From: Flavobacteriales bacterium
GTDB taxonomy: Bacteria > Bacteroidota > Bacteroidia > Flavobacteriales_C > GCA-002722245
Length of the DNA stretch: 64,000 bases
NCBI GenBank assembly: GCA_947444925.1
Contig: CANFBW010000003.1
Coordinates: 34,956 to 98,955, forward strand
Direction of reading: 5' to 3'
Shown: piece after piece, positions 46,409 through 55,443 of the stretch
How the letters are laid out: every line of letters begins with the position of its first letter
Numbering within the stretch: the stretch's first letter is position 1
The notes under the pieces: generated by a model
Told to the model about the DNA's origin: nothing
Seen by the model: the letters and a program-made list of their open reading frames with translations, nothing else
Database searches by the model: none
Translations under genes and position numbers: made by a program

Positions 46409-46621
46409 ATGGCAACGAAAACAAAACCAGCAGTAGCGGAAAAAGCAGCTCCTGCAAAAGCAAGCGTTAAAAAAGCAAGTACTGTAAAAGTAGCTGCAGT
46501 AAAAAAATCAGTATCGCACGAAGATATCAAGAAAAGAGCATTTGAAATTCACTTAAGTAATGGTGGAAGTGCTTCAGCAGAGCAAAATTGGATTCAAGCA
46601 GAGAAAGAGTTGAGTAAATAA
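46409..46621 (+). CDS. DUF2934 protein with Lys/Ala-rich N-terminus
   Basis: A 70-residue protein, ATG 46409. Residues 1-38 are Ala/Lys/Val-rich (KAAPAKASVKKASTVKVAAV), residues 39-70 a DUF2934 helix (HEDIKKRAFEIHLSNGGSASAEQNWIQAEKEL). DUF2934 is of unknown function and often found beside alpha-glucan enzymes. Its stop overlaps the ATG of the debranching enzyme by one base (TAATG). The basic composition resembles the tail of the GH57 enzyme in this same operon. Confidence 0.85.
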   Translation: MATKTKPAVAEKAAPAKASVKKASTVKVAAVKKSVSHEDIKKRAFEIHLSNGGSASAEQNWIQAEKELSK

Positions 46622-48558
46622 TGCCTTTGATTTACTTTGATGAAACGCAATTGACGGATTTCAATAGTTCGTCAGAGATAGAATTTTTAGAAACCAACAA
46701 AACGGGAGCTTATTGCAGCTCCTCTTTGGTTTTATGCAATACAAGAAAATACCATGGATTGCTTGTTGCTCGTCAACCGCAGATTGATGACCACAGCTAT
46801 GTTCTGTTGTCATCAGTGAATGAGGCGATCACGGTCGGTGGAAAAGAATTCCAGCTCGGTACGCAGCAGTATCCAAATACACTTCATCCACAAGGTTTTT
46901 CGTTTTTACATTCCTATTTTGGCGATGCCGTACCCACTTGGATTTACAAGGTAGGTTCGCTGTCATTGAAGAAAGAAATGTTACTGGTGGCTAATGAAGA
47001 CAGAGTTTTGATCCGATATAGCCATATTGCAGGGGAGGATAGTGTTGAATTTAAATTAGATCCATTCAGTGTTTGTCGCAAGATTCACACTGTTGGGAAA
47101 TTTAATGACGAGGTAGGTTTGACTGCAGTTGAAATTGAGCAAGGCATTGAATATAAAATGTACACGCAGTACGATAGTTTGTTTTTGCAATTTTCAAAGA
47201 AAACGAATTTCAGTGCCGCCCCAAATTGGTTTTATAATGTGGAATATTTGCGCGAGCTAGAGCGCGGATATGAATTTAGAGAAGATGTTTTTTCACCTGG
47301 CTATTTTTGCACAACCCTGAAAAAGGGTGAAAGCATTGTCTTTTCAGCAGGTACAAAGAAGACAAGTGCTAAAAAATTGACTGTGCTTTTTGCTGATGAA
47401 TTGAGCGCCATTAAGACAGTTAAAAATTTTGGCGATTGCCTTGAAAAGGCTGCCGATCAATTTATAGTCAATACCAAAAAAGGAACAGAGATTTGTGCTG
47501 GTTACCATTGGTTCGGCAGGTGGGGAAGAGATACTTTTATTTCACTACCCGGACTCACTTTAACAAGAGGGAAGGCAGATGTGTGCAAATCAATTTTGGA
47601 TACGATGCTGAAAGACCTTAAAGGTGGACTGCTCACCAATATCGGTGCCGGCGACGAAGCCCGCTACAATTCTGCCGATGCCTCATTATGGTTTTTTTGG
47701 GCTTTGCAAAAATACAGCGCCCACACTTCTACAAGCAAAAAAGTTTGGAAGGACTACGGCGCTAAAATGAAAGATATATTAGTCAACTACAGAAAAGGTA
47801 CACTGTACAACATTAATATGCAAGAAAATGGATTGCTGTATGGAGGGCAAGAAGATGTTGCTTTGACTTGGATGGACGCAATGGTAGACAATCGACCGGT
47901 GACGCCTCGGGCTGGTTTGGCAGTAGATTTAAATGCGCTGTGGTACAATGCCATTTGTTTTGCGTTGGAATCAGCAAGTATTGCCGGAGATAAGGCATTT
48001 GTTGAGGAATGGAAGGATATTCCACCCCGATTGAAAACAGCTTTTAAAAATTTGTTTTGGAGTGTAGACAACAGTTACCTAGCCGATTGCATTGATGGCA
48101 ACCACTTCGACTGGTCGATACGACCCAATCAGGTATTTGCAATTTCACTTCCCTATCCATTGATTGAAGGGGAAATGGCAGCTTCTGTGCTTGAGATAGT
48201 TAAGGAAAAATTACTGACTCCGCGCGGTTTGCGAACCCTTTCGCAAAATGATCGTATGTATTCCGGTTTTTACCGTGGAAACCAGCGTGAACGCGATATG
48301 ATGTACCATCAAGGTGTAGTATGGCCATGGCTTTTGGGTCACTTTGCTGAAGCGTACCTTAAAGTGCATGGAAACGAAGCAAAATATTTTATTCAAGAAA
48401 TATATGATAGTTTTGCATCGGCGATTTATGAATACGGAGTTGGATCCATCGCAGAAATTTATGATGGAGATGCCCCGCATAAGGCAGTTGGCACAATTTC
48501 ACAGGCATGGAGTGTAGCGGAATTGCTCAGAATAAGGGAAATGATTGAGGCTAATTAA
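46621..48558 (+). CDS. Glycogen debranching enzyme (amylo-alpha-1,6-glucosidase, GH133-like)
   Basis: A 645-residue cytoplasmic enzyme. The N-terminal GDE domain shows EFLETNKTGAYCSSSLVLCNTRKYHGLLVA, and the catalytic (alpha/alpha)6 domain GYHWFGRWGRDTFISLPGLTL (about 297-317), TRGLRTLS-like PRGLRTLSQND and HQGVVWPWLLG. It removes alpha-1,6 glucosyl branches left after trimming. Length fits the bacterial single-function form. It overlaps the DUF2934 gene and lies 16 bp before the GT4 gene. Confidence 0.94.
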   Translation: MPLIYFDETQLTDFNSSSEIEFLETNKTGAYCSSSLVLCNTRKYHGLLVARQPQIDDHSYVLLSSVNEAITVGGKEFQLGTQQYPNTLHPQGFSFLHSYFGDAVPTWIYKVGSLSLKKEMLLVANEDRVLIRYSHIAGEDSVEFKLDPFSVCRKIHTVGKFNDEVGLTAVEIEQGIEYKMYTQYDSLFLQFSKKTNFSAAPNWFYNVEYLRELERGYEFREDVFSPGYFCTTLKKGESIVFSAGTKKTSAKKLTVLFADELSAIKTVKNFGDCLEKAADQFIVNTKKGTEICAGYHWFGRWGRDTFISLPGLTLTRGKADVCKSILDTMLKDLKGGLLTNIGAGDEARYNSADASLWFFWALQKYSAHTSTSKKVWKDYGAKMKDILVNYRKGTLYNINMQENGLLYGGQEDVALTWMDAMVDNRPVTPRAGLAVDLNALWYNAICFALESASIAGDKAFVEEWKDIPPRLKTAFKNLFWSVDNSYLADCIDGNHFDWSIRPNQVFAISLPYPLIEGEMAASVLEIVKEKLLTPRGLRTLSQNDRMYSGFYRGNQRERDMMYHQGVVWPWLLGHFAEAYLKVHGNEAKYFIQEIYDSFASAIYEYGVGSIAEIYDGDAPHKAVGTISQAWSVAELLRIREMIEAN

Positions 48559-48574
48559 GTAGGGAAGTGTACAG

Positions 48575-49876
48575 ATGAAAAAGAATAAATTAAAAGTGCT
48601 AATGTTTGGCTGGGAATTTCCGCCGCAAATCTCTGGAGGTTTGGGAACAGCTTGTTATGGCTTAGTGAGCGGATTGATTCAACACAATGTTGATGTTTTG
48701 TTTGTGGTGCCAAAGTTGTACGGCAAAGAAGACAAGAGTAAATTCAGATTCGTTGATGCCAATCAAGTTGCAGTGAATTTTGACAATCCAAGTTTCAATG
48801 AAAATTTGAAAAAGATTTCATATTTAGAAATTAACTCCCGCATTATTCCTTACGTTTCTCCTGAAGAATTCGCTACGATTACTGATGAGACTTTTTCAGA
48901 TGTAACAATTGACAATAAAGCAAAAACACTGAAATACACCTTTACTGGAAAGTACGGTAAGGATTTGATCAAGGAAGTACAGCAATACGCTATGGTGGCT
49001 ATGCAAATTGCAAAAGACAATGAAGTCGATGTAATTCACGCCCACGATTGGTTAACCTACCAAGCAGGTATAGTCGCCAAAGAAGTAAGCGGAAAACCCT
49101 TGGTTGTGCACGTGCATGCAACGGAGTTTGATCGTTCTGGAGAGCACGTGAATCAAGATGTTTACAATATTGAACGAGCAGGATTTCATGCTGCTGACAC
49201 CATCATTGCTGTTAGTCGTTTGACGCGTCGTATTTTAATTGATCGCTATGATGTTCCGCCTCACAAAGTGGTGGTGGTGCACAATGCAGTAATTCCACGT
49301 TCGAAGGTAATCTATAAGAAAGAGAATTTATTGGACAAGCAAATCGTTACTTTTTTGGGAAGAATAACCTTTCAAAAAGGTCCGGATTACTTTGTTGAAG
49401 CTGCACGAAAGGTGATTAATGAAATGCCAGATGTACATTTTGTAATGGCTGGTCACGGGGATATGTATTTGAAATTGGTGGAGCGTGTTGCTGAATTGCG
49501 CATGAGCTCTCGTTTTCATTTCACTGGTTTTTTGAATTCAGCAGAAACCGATAAAATGTATGGCATGACGAATGTTTATGTGATGCCATCTGTTTCTGAG
49601 CCCTTTGGCATTACGCCATTAGAGGCAATGCGTTCAGGTGTGCCTGTGATTATTTCAAATCAATCGGGCGTAGCAGAGGTATTGAAGTATGTAATTAAAG
49701 TTGACTTTTGGGACACCAATATTTTGGCAGATTCTATTTGCGGATTGTTGAAGTACCCAAAAATATCTAAAACATTGGCCGAAGAAGGCTACAAAGAAGT
49801 AGAAGGATTGAAATGGGAATACGCGGCATTGCGCGTTAAAGAGGTTTATCAGGAAACACTAAAGCAGTTATCATGA
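48575..49876 (+). CDS. GT4 glycosyltransferase, probable alpha-glucan synthase
   Basis: A 433-residue retaining GT-B enzyme. The N-terminal GWEFPPQISGGLGTACYGL resembles the glycogen synthase K-x-G-G-L loop, followed by VIHAHDWLTYQAGIVAKEV and HATEFDRSGEH. The C-terminal nucleotide site has FLGRITFQKGPDYFVEAA and SEPFGITPLEAMRSGVPVI, with the E-x7-E pattern. Gene context suggests synthesis of glycogen-like polymer from UDP- or ADP-glucose; the donor is unproven. Its stop overlaps the GH57 start by 4 bp (ATGA). Confidence 0.9.
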   Translation: MKKNKLKVLMFGWEFPPQISGGLGTACYGLVSGLIQHNVDVLFVVPKLYGKEDKSKFRFVDANQVAVNFDNPSFNENLKKISYLEINSRIIPYVSPEEFATITDETFSDVTIDNKAKTLKYTFTGKYGKDLIKEVQQYAMVAMQIAKDNEVDVIHAHDWLTYQAGIVAKEVSGKPLVVHVHATEFDRSGEHVNQDVYNIERAGFHAADTIIAVSRLTRRILIDRYDVPPHKVVVVHNAVIPRSKVIYKKENLLDKQIVTFLGRITFQKGPDYFVEAARKVINEMPDVHFVMAGHGDMYLKLVERVAELRMSSRFHFTGFLNSAETDKMYGMTNVYVMPSVSEPFGITPLEAMRSGVPVIISNQSGVAEVLKYVIKVDFWDTNILADSICGLLKYPKISKTLAEEGYKEVEGLKWEYAALRVKEVYQETLKQLS

Positions 49877-51384
49877 AAAAAATATGTTTTTACTTTCAGG
49901 TGCATCAACCAATGAGGTTGAAGTCCTATCGTTTTTTTGACATCAGCAAAGACCACAATTATTTTGATGAAGAGGCCAACAGACGAATCATGCGCAAGGT
50001 AGCAGACAAATGCTACTTGCCAATGAATCAACTTTTACTCGATTTAATTTATGAATTTAAAGGTGAATTCAAAGTGAGTTTTTCGATCTCAGGTACTGCT
50101 TTGGATCAATTTGAAATGTATGCGCAGGATGTGTTGGATAGCTTCAAACGCTTAGCTGATACAGGATGCGTTGAGTTTTTGGCTGAAACCTATGCACACT
50201 CCTTGTCTGCCTTGGTTAGCCCTGAAGAGTTTAAAAATCAGGTGGAACGCCAAGCAAAAAAGATAGAATCACTATTTGGTCAAAAACCAAAGGTGTTTAG
50301 AAATACAGAGTTGATTTACTCGAATCACATTGGCTGGTTAGTAAATCAAATGGGATACAAAACAATGGTGACTGAAGGAGCCGATAAAGTGTTGGAATGG
50401 CGCAGTCCGAATTATTTGTATCAAAATCAACATGTTCCAGAACTGAAATTGTTGCTTAAAAATTATAAGTTGAGTGATGACTTAGCTTTCCGTTTTTCTC
50501 AGTCTTCATGGGGTGAATGGCCTTTGACAGCTGATAAGTATGTGGATTGGTTGAACTCTATTTCTTGGACAGAAGAGATTGTGAATTTATTCATGGATTA
50601 CGAAACTTTTGGTGAGCACCAATGGGTAGAGACTGGTATTTTTGATTTTATGTACCATTTACCTCGCTTGGTGTTAGAGCGATCTGAATTCCGTTTCTGT
50701 ACGCCTTCAGAAGCATCTGAGCAACTTCAGGTAAGAGGATCAATTAGCGTTGATAATCCGATATCTTGGGCGGATGAGGAAAGAGATTTGTCAGCTTGGT
50801 TGGGCAATCATATTCAAGATGATGCATTTGAAAGCTTGTATCGTTTGGAAAGCAAAGTAAAGCGAATCAACGACAAACAATTGCAGCAAGATTGGTTGTA
50901 TTTACAAACCAGTGACCACTTTTATTACATGTGCACAAAGTTCTTCGCTGATGGCGATGTGCATAAATACTTTAACCACTACAACACGCCCTACGAGGCA
51001 TTCATTAATTATATGAACGTTTTGACTGACTTTGAAGAAAGAGTCAACAAGCACATTGCTCAATTGGATGGCAGAACAAAAGTGCAAGCGGTTCCAGAGT
51101 TGAAAAAAATTGCAAAGCCTACTGCTAAATCATTAGCTAAGGTTGCTCCAAAAGCGAAGATTGCGGTGAAATCCAAAGCAAAACCAACAGCAAAGGCAAA
51201 ACCAGCAGCCAAAGCAAAACCAACAGCAAAGCCATTAGCGAAAAAGAAATTGCCTGCTAAAGTTGTGGCAAAGGCAAAACCAGTTGCAAAGCTGAAAAAA
51301 GTAGTGAAAGTTAAACCAGTTGCAAAAGTAGTTGCCAAATCAAAAACAGTAGCAAAAAAAGCGGCAGTAAAAAAGAAAAAATAG
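49873..51384 (+). CDS. GH57 enzyme with histone-H1-like Lys/Ala-rich tail
   Basis: A 503-residue protein. Residues 1-405 are a GH57 catalytic barrel: YFQVHQPMRL (motif 1), NTELIYSNHIG with the likely nucleophile E146, and MDYETFGEHQ with the likely acid/base D242. GH57 includes alpha-amylases, 4-alpha-glucanotransferases and branching enzymes; which it is cannot be read here. Residues 411-503 are an abnormal extension of KPxAK/KAKPxA repeats, about 40 percent Lys with no acidic residue, like histone H1 or Hc1. The codons remain in frame and natural, so it is not a frameshift product. The start overlaps the GT4 stop. Confidence 0.93.
   Translation: MKKICFYFQVHQPMRLKSYRFFDISKDHNYFDEEANRRIMRKVADKCYLPMNQLLLDLIYEFKGEFKVSFSISGTALDQFEMYAQDVLDSFKRLADTGCVEFLAETYAHSLSALVSPEEFKNQVERQAKKIESLFGQKPKVFRNTELIYSNHIGWLVNQMGYKTMVTEGADKVLEWRSPNYLYQNQHVPELKLLLKNYKLSDDLAFRFSQSSWGEWPLTADKYVDWLNSISWTEEIVNLFMDYETFGEHQWVETGIFDFMYHLPRLVLERSEFRFCTPSEASEQLQVRGSISVDNPISWADEERDLSAWLGNHIQDDAFESLYRLESKVKRINDKQLQQDWLYLQTSDHFYYMCTKFFADGDVHKYFNHYNTPYEAFINYMNVLTDFEERVNKHIAQLDGRTKVQAVPELKKIAKPTAKSLAKVAPKAKIAVKSKAKPTAKAKPAAKAKPTAKPLAKKKLPAKVVAKAKPVAKLKKVVKVKPVAKVVAKSKTVAKKAAVKKKK
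51103..51384 (+). repeat. Low-complexity Lys/Ala/Pro coding repeat
   Basis: The 3' end of the GH57 gene, encoding irregular KPxAK and AKAKP units. Repeated GCAAAACCA/GCAAAGC words make it prone to recombination and length change. Confidence 0.85.
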
Positions 51385-51448
51385 AAGCAGTGATGGGGCA
51401 CTGTTAATAGATGAAATAGTCAGTACTAACTTGTAGCAAATAAAGAAC

Positions 51449-52462
51449 ATGAAGATTATTATTCCAATGGCAGGTATGGGTAAGCGCATGCGACCACATA
51501 CTCTTACAACGCCAAAGCCTTTGATTCCAGTAGCCGGTAAACCAATGGTGCAGCGCATCGCGGAAGACTTGGCGAAAATGAGTCCGGAAAAAATAACAGA
51601 AATCGCTTTTATTGTTGGCCATTTTGGAGATGTTGCGGAGCAAGGTTTAATGGATGTTGCTAAAAAACTAGGTGCAGTTGGCACCATATATTATCAAGAA
51701 GAAGCTCATGGTATTGCTCACGCTTTGCTTTGTGCAAAGGAATCTCTGAGTGAAAAAATACTCATCGTTTTTGCTGATACGCTCTTCATTCCTGATGTTA
51801 GTGCGAAAATTGACACTACGCAAGACGGAATAATTTGGGTGCAAAAAGTTGAGGACCCGCGTCAGTTTGGCGTTGTCAAACTGAACGATGAAGGTTATAT
51901 CACTGACTTTGTAGAAAAATCGCCAACTTTTGTTTCTGACCTAGCCATCATTGGTATTTACTATTTTAGAGATGGTGCTTTTTTGCGCGATGAAATGCAA
52001 TATTTGATTGACAATAATTTGCGTGAAAAAGGCGAATTTCAATTGACTACCGCCTTAGAAAATATGAAGAAGAAAGGCGCTCGCTTTTCTACTTCTCGTG
52101 TAGCGGAGTGGTTGGATTGCGGCAATAAAGATGCAACAGTAGAAACCAATAAGCGCATTTTGGAAGTATATTATGCCGATGGTTCTGCTACCAATCCAAA
52201 AGTGGAAATAATCAATTCAAAGATTATTCAACCTTGCTTTATTGGTGAAAATGTAAAAATAGTAGATTCTACTATCGGACCTTTTGCTTCTATTGGTGAC
52301 AATACGGTGGTTGAAAAATCTGTTCTAGTCAATACTTTAGTACAGAGCAATTCAAAAGTTACGCATGCCAATATTGCCAATTCAATGTTGGGTAATTTTG
52401 TTGAGTTTTCAGGCACAACAACGGGGGCAAGTTTGGGCGACTTTAGCGTGTTGAAAGCATAG
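51449..52462 (+). CDS. Sugar-nucleotide pyrophosphorylase
   Basis: A 337-residue nucleotidyltransferase. The N-terminal GT-A-like domain has IIPMAGMGKRMRPHTLTTPKPLIPVAGKPM, the signature of RmlA/GalU/GlgC-type enzymes, and FADTLF with the metal-binding Asp. The C-terminal ~90 residues form a left-handed beta-helix (IIQPCFIGENVKIVDSTIGPFASIGDNTVV). It lies 64 bp after the GH57 gene and is the natural source of NDP-glucose for the GT4 synthase. Which NTP and sugar it uses cannot be told. Confidence 0.88.
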   Translation: MKIIIPMAGMGKRMRPHTLTTPKPLIPVAGKPMVQRIAEDLAKMSPEKITEIAFIVGHFGDVAEQGLMDVAKKLGAVGTIYYQEEAHGIAHALLCAKESLSEKILIVFADTLFIPDVSAKIDTTQDGIIWVQKVEDPRQFGVVKLNDEGYITDFVEKSPTFVSDLAIIGIYYFRDGAFLRDEMQYLIDNNLREKGEFQLTTALENMKKKGARFSTSRVAEWLDCGNKDATVETNKRILEVYYADGSATNPKVEIINSKIIQPCFIGENVKIVDSTIGPFASIGDNTVVEKSVLVNTLVQSNSKVTHANIANSMLGNFVEFSGTTTGASLGDFSVLKA

Positions 52463-52885
52463 CTTTTACAGCGAAAAGCACCATCTTAGGCAATCCATTC
52501 ATAGTGGCGGTTTTCAAGCTGGCTATTAGGCATGTGTCCTTGGTAGTATTTCAATAAGAGATACCTGTTCTGTTGGGCATTGTTGCTGAGAGCAATGACA
52601 ATTGCATTTTTAAATCCTTGAGTGAATCCGTTTTGTTGAAACATTTTGGCATCTGCTCCCAGAAATAATTTAGTGTTTTTTTTCAACAGCTATCGAAATT
52701 CAAATGCCCATTCAAAGGACAATCTTTTGCTCATTGGGATAGAAGCAGCGTTGCTAAAAAAATGATAATTCTATTGTTCATCGGATGATTAAAAATGAAT
52801 GTAATGCAAAGATTGAAATGTTCAATTGAAAAAAATATCTTCTGATTAATTTTAAGATTGTATTTTCGCTGCAAATTCATTTAGC
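52463..52885. other. Gene-poor gap before pheT
   Basis: A 423-bp stretch with no intact gene. It holds a minus-strand decayed coding sequence (52486-52781), described separately. The last ~100 bp before pheT are AT-rich, with TATTTTCG about 25 bp before the ATG as a weak -7 candidate. I saw no leader-peptide run of Phe codons or tRNA-like fold. Confidence 0.6.
52486..52781 (-). pseudogene. Decayed gene for a small secreted protein
   Basis: On the minus strand ATG 52781 opens a clear signal-peptide-like frame (MNNRIIIFLATLLLSQ) that stops at 52731. A shift of one frame continues with SKRLSFEWAFEFR, then an in-frame TAG, then LLKKNTKLFLGADAKM and onward to a stop at 52486, ending RHYEWIA. The parts read as one former exported protein of ~95 residues, broken by a frameshift and a nonsense codon. 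FEWAFEFR resembles outer-membrane barrel strands, but the family is not identified. The 66-residue 3' part is open from TTG 52686 and might be mistaken for a gene. Confidence 0.45.
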
Positions 52886-55303
52886 ATGAACATTTCGTAC
52901 AATTGGTTGAAAAATTACCTAAATATTGATTTACCTGCTGCGGATGTGGCAAGAATACTTACGGATATTGGTTTGGAAGTGGGTGGTTTTGAAAGTATTC
53001 AATCGGTGAAGGGTGGTTTGGAAGGATTGGTTATTGGAGAAGTTGTAGAGAAAGAAAAGCATCCCGACGCTGATAAATTGAGTTTGACAAAGGTGAACAT
53101 TGGTGGTGCTGAATTATTGAGTATCGTTTGTGGTGCGCCCAATGTGGCTGCAGGACAAAAGGTGGTGGTTGCCACGATTGGAACAGTGTTGTACGCGGGA
53201 GAAGAATCGTTTACCATTAAGAAATCAAAAATACGCGGCGCACTTTCTGAGGGAATGTTGTGCGGCGCTGATGAAATAGGATTGGGCAAAGGCAATGATG
53301 GCATCATAGTCGTTGATGCATCTGTTGCACCAGGAACGCTCGCAAAGGATCATTTCAAGGTTACTTCAGATGTTTTGCTTGAGGTCGACGCTACACCCAA
53401 CCGTGCTGATGCATTGTCGCATTATGGTGTTGCTCGCGACTTGTATGCATATTTAAAAACCCGTGGAGAAGCGGTTTCGTTGACTTTGCCTTCCATTGAG
53501 GCGTTTAAAGTGCAAGGTATGGGGCTTCCTATTTCAGTGCGCATTGAAGACGACGCTTGCTTGCGCTATGCTGGCTTATGCGTTAGTGGCGTTGAAGTCA
53601 AAGAATCTCCAAATTGGTTGAAAAATCAGTTGTTGTTGATTGGTTTGAAGCCGATCAACAACTTGGTGGATGTCACAAATTTTGTACTGCATGAACTCGG
53701 TCAGCCTTTGCATGCTTTTGATTATGAGGTGGTGCAAGGAAACATAGTCGTGAAAAAAAATTGTGGTGGGTTGAAATTTACAACTTTGGATAAGGTGGAA
53801 CACGAATTGTCGCATGACGATTTAATGATTTGCAATGCTTCTGTTCCAATGTGTGTTGCTGGGGTGATGGGGGGCTTAGCTTCAGGAACCACCATGCAAA
53901 CGAAAAATATATTTTTAGAAGCCGCGTACTTCGATTCAATTTCCGTGCGCAAAACTTCGAAGCGCTTGTCGACAAAAAGCGACTCTTCCTACCGTTTTGA
54001 AAGAGGTACTGATCCCAATATGGTATTGTTTGCACTGAAGAGAGCAGCCTTGTTGATTCAAGAAGTTGCAGGCGGAAAATTTGATTCAGAATTGGTGGAT
54101 GTTTATCCGAAAGCACAAGCTCATTTTGACATAGCATTCCGCTACCAGCGTTGTTTTGATCTTTTGGGTGAGGAAATTCTGAAAGAAAAAATAAAGGCAA
54201 TTTTAACTGCTCTTGAAATTCAAATCGTGTCGGAAGACGATGCAGTGCTGCAGTTAAAGGTGCCGCCTTATCGAGTGGATGTGCTGAGGGAAGTGGACGT
54301 GATTGAAGATGTGCTCCGCATCTATGGGTACAACAATATTGCGATTCCCAAAAAGATGAGTGCGTCGTTGGAATACAATAGTGGCATTCCTACAGAGAAA
54401 ATTCGCAGTTCGGTTTCGCACGAGTTGAGCGCTTTGGGTTTTAATGAGATTTTATGTAATTCATTGACCAATAAGGAATACTATCATGCATATTCTCAGT
54501 TTTTAGAGGAAGGTTTTGTCACGCTTTTAAATCCATTGAGTAAAGAATTGATGGTATTGCGAAGGTCAATGGTTTTTGGTGCCCTAGAAGCGGTGCAACG
54601 CAATCAAAGTCGTCAGCGCAGCAATTTGATGCTTTTTGAATTTGGCAAAACGTATTCAAAAACGGAAAAAGGCTACTTAGAGCAAAATAATTTGTGTTTG
54701 CTTATCACAGGCGTAAAGGAGGAGGAGTCTTGGACCAGTGCTAAAGACAAAGTTGGTTTTTATTCATTGAAGGGCTACGTGAGTCATATGGCGCAACGGA
54801 TTGGTATTTCAAATCTTAAGCTGAAGGTGACTGAAAATGCGATGTATTCAGAAGTTTTTGAACTGCGTGCAGGAAAGAAAGTACTCGGGGAAATTGGCAT
54901 TTTAAACAAAAAATTGACCAAGCAGTTCGACTGCAAAGAAAGTGTTTTTGTCGCCAATATTTTATGGGATAGCTTCTGTGATTTGGCTCAGCAAAATAAA
55001 ATTCAGTATTCTGAACTGCCTAAATTCCCAGAAGTTCGTCGTGACTTATCGCTGCTTCTGAGTAAAGAAACAAAGTTTGCTGAATTGGAAACTTTGGCTT
55101 TTGATTTAGAAAAGCAACTGCTTAAAGAAGTGAACCTTTTCGATGTTTACGAAGGGAAAAATTTGGTTGAGGGTAAAAAATCTTACGCATTGAGTTTTAT
55201 TCTTCAAGACGTTGAAAAAACGCTTGTTGAACAGCAAATCGACAAGGTAATGGAGAAGCTATTGAAAGGTTATCAGGAGAAATTAGGGGCAGAGTTGCGT
55301 TAG
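52886..55303 (+). CDS. pheT: Phenylalanyl-tRNA synthetase beta subunit
   Basis: An 805-residue subunit of the (alpha-beta)2 enzyme charging tRNA-Phe. Domains appear in order: MNISYNWLKNYL start, EMAP-type tRNA-binding domain (about 40-155, KHPDADKLSLTKVNIGG), B3/B4 editing (about 215-385, NNLVDVTNFVLHELGQPLHAFD), B5 (about 400-470), the catalytic-like core, and the C-terminal FDX-ACB anticodon domain (about 705-805, PEVRRDLSLLL). Length is normal. pheS is not adjacent, as often in Bacteroidota. Confidence 0.98.
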   Translation: MNISYNWLKNYLNIDLPAADVARILTDIGLEVGGFESIQSVKGGLEGLVIGEVVEKEKHPDADKLSLTKVNIGGAELLSIVCGAPNVAAGQKVVVATIGTVLYAGEESFTIKKSKIRGALSEGMLCGADEIGLGKGNDGIIVVDASVAPGTLAKDHFKVTSDVLLEVDATPNRADALSHYGVARDLYAYLKTRGEAVSLTLPSIEAFKVQGMGLPISVRIEDDACLRYAGLCVSGVEVKESPNWLKNQLLLIGLKPINNLVDVTNFVLHELGQPLHAFDYEVVQGNIVVKKNCGGLKFTTLDKVEHELSHDDLMICNASVPMCVAGVMGGLASGTTMQTKNIFLEAAYFDSISVRKTSKRLSTKSDSSYRFERGTDPNMVLFALKRAALLIQEVAGGKFDSELVDVYPKAQAHFDIAFRYQRCFDLLGEEILKEKIKAILTALEIQIVSEDDAVLQLKVPPYRVDVLREVDVIEDVLRIYGYNNIAIPKKMSASLEYNSGIPTEKIRSSVSHELSALGFNEILCNSLTNKEYYHAYSQFLEEGFVTLLNPLSKELMVLRRSMVFGALEAVQRNQSRQRSNLMLFEFGKTYSKTEKGYLEQNNLCLLITGVKEEESWTSAKDKVGFYSLKGYVSHMAQRIGISNLKLKVTENAMYSEVFELRAGKKVLGEIGILNKKLTKQFDCKESVFVANILWDSFCDLAQQNKIQYSELPKFPEVRRDLSLLLSKETKFAELETLAFDLEKQLLKEVNLFDVYEGKNLVEGKKSYALSFILQDVEKTLVEQQIDKVMEKLLKGYQEKLGAELR

Positions 55304-55410
55304 TGCGTTGCAATTCCATTTGCGGCAGACTTTAGTGTAAATCCTTTGGCCTGAATTACAGTGGTCGACAACTTTCGTGGGCAATTATGCTATAAAGTCG
55401 CGAATTTTTA

Positions 55411-55418
55411 TATTTTTG
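55411..55418 (+). promoter_or_regulatory. -7 element (TATTTTTG) upstream of the PorE-like gene
   Basis: An exact TAnnTTTG match 25 bp before the ATG at 55444. There is no good TTG at the -33 spacing, so support is limited. Confidence 0.35.
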
Positions 55419-55443
55419 TTGTTACCACATTAAAAAGATAGGC

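Noticed and set aside
51060..51401. Minus-strand 113-codon frame opposite the GH57 tail
   Set aside because: Its Phe/Ala-rich sequence is just the complement of Lys/Ala codons; the plus-strand gene is well supported.
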